64,000 nucleotides of DNA from Saprospiraceae bacterium (GTDB lineage Bacteria > Bacteroidota > Bacteroidia > Chitinophagales > Saprospiraceae). A program made the position numbers and the translations under genes. The notes below the pieces were generated by a model, which made no database searches, was not told the DNA's origin, and saw nothing but the letters and a program-made list of their open reading frames with translations. Positions within the stretch are counted from its first letter, which is position 1; each line of letters opens with the position of its first letter. Below are positions 44,507 to 53,694 of this stretch, in pieces. The stretch is from contig JANQLV010000053.1 of assembly GCA_028280415.1 (NCBI GenBank), positions 1-64,000 on the forward strand, given 5' to 3'.

Positions 44507-44508
44507 AT

Positions 44509-44542
44509 CAAAGCTAAAACATTTTTTCAACAAACGCAAGTA
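44509..44542 (-). promoter_or_regulatory. Promoter of the blaI-M56-GldM operon
   Basis: On the minus strand the -7 box is TAGCTTTG (44509-44516), an exact TAnnTTTG. A -33-like TTG lies about 19-20 bp upstream. The promoter fits exactly between the two identical operators, three bases from the proximal one. Confidence 0.65.
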
Positions 44543-44545
44543 ATC

Positions 44546-44561
44546 TACGTCAATTGTCGTA
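44546..44561. promoter_or_regulatory. BlaI-type operator, distal copy
   Basis: The same 16 bases TACGTCAATTGTCGTA as at 44491 (the flanking TC is shared too), 55 bp upstream. It lies across the last codons and stop of the neighbouring membrane protein gene, so this protein's C-terminus (KKYDN) is partly written by the operator. Confidence 0.8.
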
Positions 44562-45467
44562 TTTTTTAATGAAAATCTTGTCTAATCCAACCATGAGGAA
44601 GAATCCAAGGCCGGTGGTAACCAGTACAAAAAGTACGACCAGCCAGCCATCGCGCCCCATTGAGGAAGGCTGCACGAAACCATCAAAGACCAATTGATAA
44701 GCATACAGTGCTACCGGCATGCTTAGTCCAAAGGATAAACCATGACGGAAGAAGAAGTCCTGCCATACCCTTCGGAAATCCCGATCGTGCCGATCCCAGC
44801 GGATGATACAAGCAATAAGAATTACCCCGCCAAGTGCTAAAGCAATAAAGGGGCTATCTCCCTCGATCACTCCGATTGCCCGTTCCAGGCCGTGCAAGAG
44901 ACCAGTGAACACAGCAAGATATCCGGCATGAGTTCGATCCAGCCGATCGTAAATTATCAACCAGGCAAAAAGTCCAAAAAAGAAAACAAATTGAATCCAG
45001 TGGCTCAATTGTTCATCTATCCAGTAGACCTGCTCATACAAAGCTCCGGAAGTAATTCCAAGCTCTGTACGGGAATAAATCTCAATCGTATTGGCAAAAT
45101 GAATACCTATCCCATAGATATACATGGCAAGTAAAAAGAAAGCAAAAGACTTCTGACGTTTGACTTTTTCACCCAGAATCTCGTTGGACTGCGGCCCGAA
45201 AACAATGACAATAATACGATAGAGTGCATACCAAAGTATTGGTGCATAGACGAGTTGCTCAAACCAGTGGTTTGTTGTTACACCGTGAATCATAGTGTGG
45301 CATAACCAATCATAGCCGAGAATGTTTCCAAAAAATCCGCAGACAATAACCTTGTAATGATAGGCAAAGCAAACATATACCAAATACCAGATCAAAGCTT
45401 TGCTTTCACTTGCTGGAATTTTATTATCAGAAACGAATCGAATCTCCGAAAGATCAGGTTGACTCAT
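44550..45467 (-). CDS. Polytopic membrane protein of unknown function
   Basis: About 305 residues with roughly eight hydrophobic helices. I do not recognise the family. Histidines are placed at helix ends (WLCHTMIHGVTTNHWFEQL, GIHFANTIEIY, ERAIGVIEGD), which could bind metal or heme; this is speculative. I take Met4 (MSQPDLSEIRF) at 45467 as start, though 45476 is equally possible. The gene ends inside the distal BlaI operator and reads toward the blaI operon. Read-through could add to expression of that operon. Confidence 0.7.
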   Translation of the reverse strand: MSQPDLSEIRFVSDNKIPASESKALIWYLVYVCFAYHYKVIVCGFFGNILGYDWLCHTMIHGVTTNHWFEQLVYAPILWYALYRIIVIVFGPQSNEILGEKVKRQKSFAFFLLAMYIYGIGIHFANTIEIYSRTELGITSGALYEQVYWIDEQLSHWIQFVFFFGLFAWLIIYDRLDRTHAGYLAVFTGLLHGLERAIGVIEGDSPFIALALGGVILIACIIRWDRHDRDFRRVWQDFFFRHGLSFGLSMPVALYAYQLVFDGFVQPSSMGRDGWLVVLFVLVTTGLGFFLMVGLDKIFIKKYDN

Positions 45468-45699
45468 AATGCGCAATTGGCCGCTAAGGTAAGGAAAAGT
45501 TTGCAGTCTTTATTTAACCCAGCAAGTTCCTTTTTGTTTAATATGGCTAGCAAAACTTATCCAAACAGATCCCGGCAGCCTTGCATGTAATCATCGATCA
45601 AAGCAGATTATTCTCTTAGGGAAAACGCGCTGCTTTGAGTATTACTATCCATTGTTAATGACATGCTTTTTGATTGATTGGTAAGTCTCTGAATGGCCC

Positions 45700-46710
45700 T
45701 TAATAATCCAGGGCTTCCATACTCCGCTTCATTAAAAAAGCCAGATAGGCTTCGTCACGATTGAGAATACCAAGGCGATTATTGGTCATGTGGATGTAAT
45801 CTGCCCAGATGTTCCATAGTTTGATTTGTTCCGGGTTAAGGTTTTTTGCTCTAATATCAGATAAAATATAAGCCTCCTTTCTTTGCGGGATTTGCCCCTG
45901 ATCCGATAATTCGTATAAAAGAAGACTTAACCTGCGATTCTCTTTAATCCAGTGGTTGTAAATTTCGGATTCAAAAGCTTCTCCCGATTTCAGGCCGGTT
46001 ATCATCTGCTGATGAAATTCAATAAGTGCTTCCTTTTGTTCTTCAAAAGCATCTTCGAATACATTAATAAACTCGTTCATCTTTTCCAGAAGATAATCCT
46101 TTTGCCTTAATGTCTCCGGCAATTCAATGGTATGAGGCAACCAGTTTTCAAAAATCATCTCCAAAAAAGAAATGGCTAACTTACTATCCAGGCCAATGCT
46201 ATGTAAAAACCCTAAATGCAAGCGGATAGCATCTCCCAGTTTTTCGGAATAATCCTCCTGATGATTTCGCATTTTCAATTGATGCAAAACAGTATTGGAA
46301 GACAAATGAAATTGCTCTTCAGCTAAAGACATGCCCTTTATTCCTCCATACCGTTCAATTTCAGGATCATAGCTTTCAAAACGAATACTATTATTAGGAT
46401 ACCAATAATATACCCGGGGAAAGTCTTCAGGATAATCCGGCTCTACTCTTTCCGAAGGGTTCGTTTGCATATACGCTTCGAAGTATTCCAAGAGATTCGG
46501 CTTTAGTACTTCATTAAGTTCGTCTGTTTTTCCCCGAAACCGCAAACGAATATGAGGTCCTTTTTCCCAGTATCTTACAAAAAAATAGGATTGGGCAATA
46601 CCCGTTTTAAGAACGGTTTGGATATACGGATCAACGACTTTGGTCAGGAAGGACTCCCAGGGTTCATTATAAAACAGATGTACAGAAAGCCAGGAATCAT
46701 TTGCGGGCAT
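45700..46710 (-). CDS. Stand-alone LanB C-terminal (glutamate-elimination / thiopeptide-type) domain protein
   Basis: 336 residues covering the SpaB_C / thiopeptide-type bacteriocin biosynthesis domain from end to end. It begins WLSVHLFYNEPWESFL, continues SYFFVRYWEKGPHIRLRF (Arg46, His53, Arg55, Arg57) and ends with the conserved HMTNNRLGI (His307). In class I lanthipeptide dehydratases this domain eliminates glutamate from glutamylated Ser/Thr; in thiopeptide enzymes a relative forms the pyridine ring. The expected partners (LanB glutamylation domain, LanC, transporter, precursor) are not in the window. A -7 box (TATATTTG, minus strand) lies 22-29 bases upstream, so it is transcribed on its own. 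Confidence 0.82.
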   Translation of the reverse strand: MPANDSWLSVHLFYNEPWESFLTKVVDPYIQTVLKTGIAQSYFFVRYWEKGPHIRLRFRGKTDELNEVLKPNLLEYFEAYMQTNPSERVEPDYPEDFPRVYYWYPNNSIRFESYDPEIERYGGIKGMSLAEEQFHLSSNTVLHQLKMRNHQEDYSEKLGDAIRLHLGFLHSIGLDSKLAISFLEMIFENWLPHTIELPETLRQKDYLLEKMNEFINVFEDAFEEQKEALIEFHQQMITGLKSGEAFESEIYNHWIKENRRLSLLLYELSDQGQIPQRKEAYILSDIRAKNLNPEQIKLWNIWADYIHMTNNRLGILNRDEAYLAFLMKRSMEALDY

Positions 46711-46731
46711 TGTTTTTCGTTTGATTTACTA

Positions 46732-46739
46732 CAAATATA
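46732..46739 (-). promoter_or_regulatory. -7 box of the LanB-elimination-domain gene
   Basis: The minus strand reads TATATTTG, an exact TAnnTTTG, ending 21 bases before the ATG at 46710. Confidence 0.5.
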
Positions 46740-46805
46740 CCGATTCCAGGTTTGTTTGAAGATAATTCCAGCATTTATTGCATGGGCTTAGTCCCAATAA
46801 CACAA

Positions 46806-46836
46806 AAAGGCTATCCGTTGAAAACGGACAGCCTTT
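46806..46836. terminator. Hairpin terminator downstream of dnaK
   Basis: AAAGGCT pairs with AGCCTTT and TCCGT with ACGGA, separated by a single mismatch, with a 5-nt loop. It lies 26 bases beyond the dnaK stop on the minus strand. The following T-run is weak. Confidence 0.65.
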
Positions 46837-46861
46837 CAGTAGCTTTAAAATCGGTTAGGAT

Positions 46862-48778
46862 TTATTTTTTATCATCTACTTCTTCGAACTCTACATCGGT
46901 AACGTCTTCGGTATTACCCGTATTACCTGCTGCATCATCGCCTGTAGCCGAAGCATTAGGATCTGCCTGCGCTCCCTGAGTAGCCTGATACATATCCTGG
47001 CTAGCTGCCTGCCAGGCATCATTCATTTTTTGAACTGCTGCATCAATTGCATCCAAATCCTGAGATTTGTGTGCTTCTTTCAATTCAGTCAAAGCCGACT
47101 CGATGGTCGTTTTCTTATCTTCCGGAATTTTATCTCCATATTCCTTCATCTGTTTTTCCGTTTGGAAAATCAGGGAATCTGCCGTATTGATTTTATCTGC
47201 TTTTTCGCGAGATTTTTTATCTGCTTCGGCATTAGCTTCCGCATCTGCTTTCATACGCTCGATCTCTTCTTTTGATAATCCGGTAGAAGCTTCGATTCGA
47301 ATATTCTGCTCTTTCCCGGTTCCTTTATCTTTGGCAGATACATTAAGAATACCATTAGCATCCATATCGAAAGTTACTTCAATCTGAGGAAGCCCTCTTG
47401 GTGCAGGTGGAATTCCATCGAGAATAAACCGACCGACCGGACGGTTATCTTTTGCCATCGGACGCTCTCCCTGCAGAATATGGATTTCTACTGAAGGTTG
47501 ATTATCAGCGGCTGTCGAGTACACTTTTGATTTCTTGGTTGGAATAGTAGAGTTGGATTCAATTACTACATCATAAACACCACCCATTGTTTCAATACCC
47601 ATTGATAGCGGCGTCACATCAAGTAAAAGCACATCTTTTACATCACCACTCAATACACCTCCCTGGATAGATGCACCAACTGCCACTACTTCATCAGGAT
47701 TCACTCCTTTATTGGGTTTTTTACCAAAGAAATCTTCAACAGCTTGTTGAATTCGAGGAATACGAGTAGAACCTCCAACCAGAATTACCTCATCTATATC
47801 ATTTTTTGACAAACCTGCATCCTTCAATGCCAGTTCACAAGGTTTAAGTGTACGATTTACCAAATCGTCCGCTAGCTGCTCGAATTTTGCTCTGGTCAAT
47901 TTCAATACCAAGTGCTTAGGAACACCATCAACTGCTGTGATATAAGGTAGATTTATTTCTGTTTCTGCAGATGCAGAAAGTTCGATTTTAGCTTTTTCCG
48001 CAGCATCTTTCAATCTTTGCAAAGCCATAGGATCTTTACGCAAATCCATATTTTCCTGTGCCTTGAAAGTATCCGCGAGGTGATCGATGATTACGCGATC
48101 AAAATCATCTCCTCCCAAATGCGTATCTCCATTAGTTGATTTCACTTCAAAAACCCCTTCTCCAAGCTCAAGAATAGAAATATCGAAAGTACCTCCACCG
48201 AGGTCATAAACTGCAATAGTCATGTCCTTGTTTCGCTTGTCCAGACCATAAGAAAGCGCTGCTGCGGTAGGCTCATTGATAATTCTTTTGATCGTAAGCC
48301 CGGCAATTTCACCAGCTTCTTTGGTGGCTTGACGCTGAGAATCATTGAAATAAGCAGGTACGGTTACTACAGCTTCCGTCACCTCTTGTCCCAAAAAGTC
48401 TTCAGCAGTCTTTTTCATTTTCTGCAAAATCATCGCAGAAATCTCCTGAGGAGTATATAGTCTACCATCAATATCTACACGAACGGTATCGTTATCTCCT
48501 TTCACGGTCGAATACGTAGTACGCTCTGCTTCCTCTGCTACTTCAGAATAACGCGCTCCCATAAATCTCTTGATAGAAGAAATGGTTTTCTTTGGATTTG
48601 TGATTGCTTGTCTTTTGGCAGGATCACCGATTTTTCGTTCACCATTGTCCAGAAATGCAACAACTGAAGGTGTTGTTCTTCGCCCTTCTTCATTTGGGAT
48701 AACCACCGGCTCATTACCTTCCATTACTGCTACACAGGAATTGGTCGTACCTAAATCGATTCCAATTATTTTACCCAT
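46862..48778 (-). CDS. dnaK: Molecular chaperone DnaK (Hsp70)
   Basis: 638 residues with all Hsp70 landmarks. The ATPase domain starts [20 protein letters not shown], includes [14 protein letters not shown] and ends with the [16 protein letters not shown] linker. The substrate-binding domain and helical lid follow, and the tail is acidic ([15 protein letters not shown]). It folds and refolds proteins in an ATP cycle with DnaJ and GrpE, which are not adjacent here. It is monocistronic with a hairpin terminator. Its upstream region carries a sigma-54-like promoter and an arrangement of inverted half-sites. Confidence 0.98.
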   Translation of the reverse strand: MGKIIGIDLGTTNSCVAVMEGNEPVVIPNEEGRRTTPSVVAFLDNGERKIGDPAKRQAITNPKKTISSIKRFMGARYSEVAEEAERTTYSTVKGDNDTVRVDIDGRLYTPQEISAMILQKMKKTAEDFLGQEVTEAVVTVPAYFNDSQRQATKEAGEIAGLTIKRIINEPTAAALSYGLDKRNKDMTIAVYDLGGGTFDISILELGEGVFEVKSTNGDTHLGGDDFDRVIIDHLADTFKAQENMDLRKDPMALQRLKDAAEKAKIELSASAETEINLPYITAVDGVPKHLVLKLTRAKFEQLADDLVNRTLKPCELALKDAGLSKNDIDEVILVGGSTRIPRIQQAVEDFFGKKPNKGVNPDEVVAVGASIQGGVLSGDVKDVLLLDVTPLSMGIETMGGVYDVVIESNSTIPTKKSKVYSTAADNQPSVEIHILQGERPMAKDNRPVGRFILDGIPPAPRGLPQIEVTFDMDANGILNVSAKDKGTGKEQNIRIEASTGLSKEEIERMKADAEANAEADKKSREKADKINTADSLIFQTEKQMKEYGDKIPEDKKTTIESALTELKEAHKSQDLDAIDAAVQKMNDAWQAASQDMYQATQGAQADPNASATGDDAAGNTGNTEDVTDVEFEEVDDKK

Positions 48779-48823
48779 TGTATAAAAGTTTTAAATTTTA
48801 AATTCATGATTCGATAAAGGCAG

Positions 48824-48839
48824 ATCAATACATATGCCA
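48824..48839 (-). promoter_or_regulatory. Sigma-54-like -24/-12 promoter of dnaK
   Basis: The minus strand reads TGGCATATGTATTGAT. This matches TGGCAC-N5-TTGC with correct spacing and one change in the -12 GC. It ends 45 bases before the ATG. Confidence 0.4.
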
Positions 48840-48881
48840 TTACCAAAAACTGCCTTTTTGTTCGTTTTTTTTGAAAGAAAT

Positions 48882-48918
48882 GTCAGATTGCCCTGCCAGG
48901 AGCGTGACAGAATGGCAT
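48882..48918 (-). promoter_or_regulatory. Paired inverted half-sites upstream of dnaK
   Basis: On the minus strand TGCCA, TGTCA, TGGCA and TGACA follow one another within 37 bp. The first and third are reverse complements, as are the second and fourth. The cluster is about 45-80 bp upstream of the -24 box, where an activator could bind. The remaining sequence to 49153 shows no gene I can support. Confidence 0.4.
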
Positions 48919-49153
48919 TTAAAAAGAATAAGAGGAGTCATCCCGAATTTGAGTACCACTATTTTATAGAATACCAAAAGCTTTTATTTCCACGAAAAAA
49001 TAGGTAGCAGGCTTTTGGCATTTGGTGATCCGGAATATCTAAAACCCAATACCCGCTTTACGAAGCAATAAATAGTAATACAATATTCATTTTCGCAGTG
49101 GATATAAGCCAAAATCAGAGATGATTCCTGGTACCTGTTTTATGTTGTTTTTA

Positions 49154-50164
49154 TTAGTTAAAACCCAGGTCACTCGTATAGATACCATTCGCCAGGGAAT
49201 CTCTTCCTTCGGAGTTAAGCGTAAATCCGGCATGAATAAGTCGATAACGGCTTGAGAAAACCCCAAAGCCTTCGGATAAATTGGTATAGGTTGGGATGAC
49301 CTGTGAAGCGGTGATTCCAGTATTGGCAGAACCGATATTAATAAAGTCAAAAAGCTCTTGTCCTCCTGCATCAATAACAAAGTCGAAAGAAGATAAAATA
49401 CGACTAAAACCTTGATTATCATCCAATTCGGCACCAATAAAACGATAAAACTCTTCGCCATCAAATTGAAAAGAAAAAGCACTTGGGCTTCCAGTATCCG
49501 CATCGAGATTTCGTGCAATATCCCATATAAGTGTTTTTTCTAAAAACTCAGAAGGGTTTTCAGGGTTTTGTTCCAGATAATGGATAAATATTTTAACATC
49601 ATAAAAAGCAGCGCCAGCCTTTTTTCTCCATCCCATAGTAAATTGACGATAGCGAATCGAAATATCGCCAGCGGAAGAAGGGTTCGTTACACTAAACTCT
49701 TCGACCAGGATAGTAGAAGCGGTAACTTCCGGTTGATCATCTCCCCGGTTGATTCGCAGGATATATTCTGCTCCTTCCACCAGTTCTTCTCCGTCTGGTA
49801 AAATAAGCTTGTATACAGTATTAGGCTCCTGGGCAAAGATTCCTTCTTCTCGCTCAAAGCCTTCATCTACCGCACTTACAGGACTTAGGGAATAAATATC
49901 ATCCGTCCCCGCACGTTGAAGCTTTACATCGAGATTTGTATAATAAAGAGAGTCCGGGTTTTGCGCAATTTCCAAAGCATTATTATCATCCTGACTACCT
50001 AAAAAAGCTCTTTGGATTTTCACATAATGAACATCATCATTACTGGAAATAAGTCCGTATACGATAGGAATATCTTTGAATTCAGCGGTTAAATCAATAT
50101 CATTATCACAGGCACTAATCACAAAAAGGGATACTAACAAAAAGAAAATCCAGTTTTTTTTCAT
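49154..50164 (-). CDS. Lipoprotein of unknown function (DUF4249-like)
   Basis: 336 residues with lipobox FVISAC followed by an acidic stretch (DNDIDLTAEF), suggesting surface export. The mature part is beta-rich, with Ig- or fibronectin-like strands (IPIVYGLISSNDDVHYVKIQ, EELVEGAEYILRINRGDDQP). It resembles the DUF4249-type lipoproteins often encoded next to TonB receptors in this phylum, but no receptor is adjacent here. No catalytic motif is visible. It is transcribed alone and divergently from panB. Confidence 0.65.
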   Translation of the reverse strand: MKKNWIFFLLVSLFVISACDNDIDLTAEFKDIPIVYGLISSNDDVHYVKIQRAFLGSQDDNNALEIAQNPDSLYYTNLDVKLQRAGTDDIYSLSPVSAVDEGFEREEGIFAQEPNTVYKLILPDGEELVEGAEYILRINRGDDQPEVTASTILVEEFSVTNPSSAGDISIRYRQFTMGWRKKAGAAFYDVKIFIHYLEQNPENPSEFLEKTLIWDIARNLDADTGSPSAFSFQFDGEEFYRFIGAELDDNQGFSRILSSFDFVIDAGGQELFDFINIGSANTGITASQVIPTYTNLSEGFGVFSSRYRLIHAGFTLNSEGRDSLANGIYTSDLGFN

Positions 50165-50276
50165 ACAACTATTTTTCGAAGAAGCTGGTATTGACTACCT
50201 CTAATTACACATAATAAGCAATGCTGCGTTTAGAAGCTGTCAGGTTGAAAAATCTACCTGAAACAATTTACAAAAC

Positions 50277-50295
50277 TACATTTGCCACAAAGGTA
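50277..50295. promoter_or_regulatory. Overlapping divergent -7 boxes for panB and the lipoprotein gene
   Basis: TACATTTG (plus, 50277-50284) and TACCTTTG (minus, 50288-50295) are separated by 3 bp and form a near-palindrome. Both match TAnnTTTG. Predicted starts fall inside each other's -7 region. No convincing -33 elements are seen. The panB leader would be almost 200 nt. Confidence 0.35.
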
Positions 50296-50485
50296 AGGCT
50301 TTTATCGAATAAATATGAACCTCAATAAGGCTCATTGACGCATTAATGACCTTATTTGAAATATGGATGCTGAAGTACAAATGGCAAAGTCTGTTATCAA
50401 TATTCAAAAAATTATTTCTTTAAGATTACTTATTTGTTAATTTGTGCGAGTTTTTAAAATTTGGCACTGCCATTAAATCAATCAG

Positions 50486-51301
50486 ATGTCTGTAAATAAA
50501 GAAATCAAAAGGATTACCGTACACATTTTGCAAGCTATGAAAAAGCGGGGAGAGAAGATATCCATGCTCACGGCTTATGATTATTCTATGGCCAGGATTC
50601 TGGATGAAGCAGGAACGGATGTATTACTTGTAGGAGATTCGGCTTCGAATGTGATGGCCGGACATGAGACCACTCTGCCAATTACGTTGAATGAAATGAT
50701 ATATCATGCCTCTTCGGTGGTAAGAGCCGTCAAAAGAGCATTAGTCGTAGTTGACTTACCCTTTGGATCCTATCAGGGAAATTCCAGAATCGCTCTGGAG
50801 TCGACTATCCGTATTATGAAAGAAGCAGGGGCACATGCTGTTAAACTGGAAGGAGGTGTCGAGATTGAAGATTCTATCAAGCGAATATTATCCGCCGGAG
50901 TCCCCGTTATGGGACACCTCGGACTTACCCCCCAATCCATTTACAAATTCGGAACTTATACCGTTAGAGCTAAAGAAGAAGCCGAAGCTACGAAACTGAA
51001 AACAGATGCCTTGGCGCTACAGGAAATGGGATGTTTTGCTATCGTATTGGAAAAAATTCCGGCAAAGCTGGCCAAGGAAGTTTCTGAAAGCCTTTATATC
51101 CCTACAATCGGCATTGGTGGCGGGCCCCATACGGACGGACAAGTGCTGGTCACCCACGATATGCTCGGTATTACCAAAGATTTCCAGCCTCGTTTTTTGA
51201 GAAGATATCTCGAACTGTTTGACACAATAAAAGATGCTACAAAACAGTATATTAATGATGTAAAGACTGGTGATTTCCCAAATGAAACGGAGCAATATTA
51301 A
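50486..51301 (+). CDS. panB: 3-methyl-2-oxobutanoate hydroxymethyltransferase
   Basis: PanB makes ketopantoate from 2-ketoisovalerate and methylene-tetrahydrofolate, the first committed step to pantothenate and CoA. The 271 residues show [20 protein letters not shown], the metal-site [18 protein letters not shown], the catalytic-site [24 protein letters not shown] and [20 protein letters not shown]. All are typical of the TIM-barrel family. The start at 50486 gives a short extra N-terminus; Met18 or Met24 could also serve. mltG follows 105 bases downstream on the same strand. No other pan gene is present. Confidence 0.96.
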   Translation: MSVNKEIKRITVHILQAMKKRGEKISMLTAYDYSMARILDEAGTDVLLVGDSASNVMAGHETTLPITLNEMIYHASSVVRAVKRALVVVDLPFGSYQGNSRIALESTIRIMKEAGAHAVKLEGGVEIEDSIKRILSAGVPVMGHLGLTPQSIYKFGTYTVRAKEEAEATKLKTDALALQEMGCFAIVLEKIPAKLAKEVSESLYIPTIGIGGGPHTDGQVLVTHDMLGITKDFQPRFLRRYLELFDTIKDATKQYINDVKTGDFPNETEQY

Positions 51302-51406
51302 TCGCTTCTTGTTTAAGTTCCCTTCCCTGTCGATCAGGCACTTCGCTCTTGGGGTTGGGGCGTCTGGAAACTTAAAAACGTATCCTGTTTAATACTTTGA
51401 ATTGAA

Positions 51407-52438
51407 ATGTTAAAAAAAATACTTCTTGGCTTATTGATTGTGGCAATTATTGCTGGTATATATGGCTATAGTGCTTACAAAGATGTTTTTGCACCAAACG
51501 TTCCCGAAAAGCTGGAATCTCCTTTTCTTTATATTTCCACGGGGACAAATTTTGATAATCTGCTTGAGCAATTAAAAGATCAAAACTTCATAAAGGATGC
51601 AACTTCTTTTCACTGGACGGCCAAGCAAATGAGTTTTGTCAAACCGGAAATGCGAGCAGGTCGCTTTAAAATACAGCCCAACTGGAATAATCGCCAACTA
51701 ATCAATCACTTAAGAGGTGGAAAACAGGCCACGGTAAACGTAGTTTTGACAAACGAACGACTACCCGAAGACATTGCAGGTAAGGTTTCTAAAATAATCG
51801 AAGCCGATTCGACCGCAATAGATCAGCTTTTGCGAAACGAGGAATTTCTGTCTAAACATAATTATAGCCCCGAAACCGTAATGTCGGTTTTTATCCCCAA
51901 TACTTACGAATTCTATTGGAATCGCAATGCAGAAGATTTCTTCAATAAGATGTTGAAAGAGCATGATAAATTTTGGGCTAAAAATGATCGCCTGGACAAA
52001 GCCAAACGCTTAAATATGACGCCCCAGGAAGTTTATACGCTTGCCTCCATTGTCGAGCGGGAAACCAATCAAAATGATGAAAAAGCTTCAATTGCAGGTG
52101 TTTATCTAAACCGGCTAGAAAAAGGAATGCTCTTACAGGCAGATCCTACGGTAGTTTTTGCGGTAAAACAATTCGACCTTCGCCGGGTCCTCAACAAACA
52201 TCTGGAATATGACTCTCCCTATAATACCTACATGTATACCGGACTGCCTCCCGGGCCAATTAGTATGGCGGAGATTAGCAGTATAGATGCTGTTTTGAAT
52301 TATGATGATCACGAGTATATTTTCTTTTGTTCCAAAGGTGATGGCTCTGGTTATCACGCATTTGCCAAGACTCTAGCCGGGCATAATGCAAACGCCGCCC
52401 GCTATCGACGGAATTTGAAAGCAAGAGGAAAAAGATAA
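51407..52438 (+). CDS. mltG: Endolytic murein transglycosylase MltG
   Basis: 343 residues: one N-terminal transmembrane helix (ILLGLLIVAIIAGIYGYSAY), a LysM-like part, then the YceG catalytic domain. Its motifs include VFIPNTYEFYWN, LASIVERETNQ (catalytic Glu) and LQADPTVVFA followed by SPYNTYMYTGLPPGPI. MltG cleaves nascent glycan strands at the inner membrane and is thought to set chain length. The gene follows panB with a 105-base gap, so co-transcription is uncertain. The 290 bases downstream hold no supportable gene. Confidence 0.95.
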   Translation: MLKKILLGLLIVAIIAGIYGYSAYKDVFAPNVPEKLESPFLYISTGTNFDNLLEQLKDQNFIKDATSFHWTAKQMSFVKPEMRAGRFKIQPNWNNRQLINHLRGGKQATVNVVLTNERLPEDIAGKVSKIIEADSTAIDQLLRNEEFLSKHNYSPETVMSVFIPNTYEFYWNRNAEDFFNKMLKEHDKFWAKNDRLDKAKRLNMTPQEVYTLASIVERETNQNDEKASIAGVYLNRLEKGMLLQADPTVVFAVKQFDLRRVLNKHLEYDSPYNTYMYTGLPPGPISMAEISSIDAVLNYDDHEYIFFCSKGDGSGYHAFAKTLAGHNANAARYRRNLKARGKR

Positions 52439-52728
52439 TCGAAGGAGCTGAAAGGTATAGTTGTCGAGATAGTGCAATTACTTATTATTTTAAGCAAGCA
52501 ATTATCCCGGCTCAGGCCACAATCACAATGTTAAATATTTGACAAATCCGGGAGTATATTTATTCAAGGTTTTATTTTTCATTAATTTTAAGAGAGCTTG
52601 TTTAAAAGACTGTTTTTCAGCTACAAGCGGCAAATTATCTACTGTATTGCCTTATTCAGAACAAAATTTGTCAGCTTTCGCAAAATGCTAAAACTTTAGA
52701 CAAGCCTTAAGCTAGACCATAAACCTGA

Positions 52729-53694
52729 ATGAAAAGTATTTTCATAGCCGTTTCTTTAATCTTGATCTTTTCTTCCTGCCGGGTAGAAGAGGCCAATATT
52801 CCCAATATTAATGTTGAGGAAGATTTTGTTCCTTATGTAAATGCGTTTATAGAAGAAGGCGCTAAAAGAGGACATGAAATAGACTTTGAAGACACAGGAT
52901 TAACCATTGTTTTTGGCAATATACCTACAGCAAGCGCCTCCTGTTCCGAAATTGCAGGTCCCAATGGCGGTTCCCATCAAATCATCGTCAATAAAAATGC
53001 ATGGGAAGCCCTTAATGATACATTGAGAGAGCGGCTTATTTTTCATGAATTAGGGCACTGTGAATTAGGCCGTATTCATAAAAACGATAAGTTTTCGGAT
53101 GGTAGCTGGAGGAGTATCATGAGAGGTGATCCGCTTTCACAAGTTGATGAACGCCTGCCTGTACCCTATTTTGGTTTCCGCCGGGATTATTATATTGATG
53201 AGTTGTTTAATGACAATACACCGAGTCCCGGCTGGGCAAGCTACAACTTTGATTATAACGATTTGGAAACGGCAGCTTTAAATACCCTTATTTCCAGATC
53301 GAATCTGGAAAAGCTTAGCGACACTATCAATCTTGCATTAGAAAATTACGAACTGGAATTCGAAGTCAAAACCATCTCCGGGGAAGAAGCAACCTGGCTG
53401 GCCTGGGGAACTGAAGCAAAGCACTATTTTTTCTGGTTGCGAGAAAACGAATTTCACTTTGCTGCCAACTCCAATTTTCAGGGGCCTTTCCATTTCATAG
53501 AAAGTGAGACGCTTGATTTCAGAGAACGTCAAAAGATTACTATCCGCCAGCACGGAGCGCTTTGTAAAGTCTTCATCAATGAAAAGTTCTTTTTTGCAGT
53601 CGATCGCCTTCCTTCCGACCTTTTCTTTATAATGTCTTCCACCGAAAACGAAATACTGATTGAATCATTCCGGCTGAGTGAGATCATCGACTAA
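52729..53694 (+). CDS. HExxH metallopeptidase-like lipoprotein
   Basis: 321 residues with a lipoprotein start (IFSSCRVEEAN). A small peptidase-like domain has HELGHCELGRIH, which is one residue longer than the classical metzincin HExxHxxGxxH, and a possible Met-turn (SIMRGDP). The C-terminal ~110 residues are a jelly-roll domain resembling LamG/concanavalin-like folds (LEFEVKTISGEEATWLAWG). Zinc-dependent proteolysis in the periplasm or at the surface is likely but unproven. Its last 30 bases overlap the 3' end of the convergent DHFR-like gene. Confidence 0.72.
   Translation: MKSIFIAVSLILIFSSCRVEEANIPNINVEEDFVPYVNAFIEEGAKRGHEIDFEDTGLTIVFGNIPTASASCSEIAGPNGGSHQIIVNKNAWEALNDTLRERLIFHELGHCELGRIHKNDKFSDGSWRSIMRGDPLSQVDERLPVPYFGFRRDYYIDELFNDNTPSPGWASYNFDYNDLETAALNTLISRSNLEKLSDTINLALENYELEFEVKTISGEEATWLAWGTEAKHYFFWLRENEFHFAANSNFQGPFHFIESETLDFRERQKITIRQHGALCKVFINEKFFFAVDRLPSDLFFIMSSTENEILIESFRLSEIID

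Noticed and set aside
45547-45664. Lanthipeptide precursor genes next to the elimination-domain enzyme
   Set aside because: The two frames encode only 15 and 18 residues, lack a leader region and have no obvious start signals; frames of this length occur by chance.
49087-49518. Reverse-strand gene of 143 codons
   Set aside because: It overlaps the lipoprotein gene in another frame and has no family features; the lipoprotein frame has a clear signal peptide and lipobox.
53665-53694. Misannotation of the 30-base antisense overlap between the metallopeptidase-like lipoprotein and the DHFR-like gene
   Set aside because: Both frames end with plausible family C-termini, so the short overlap is accepted as real and not unusual.
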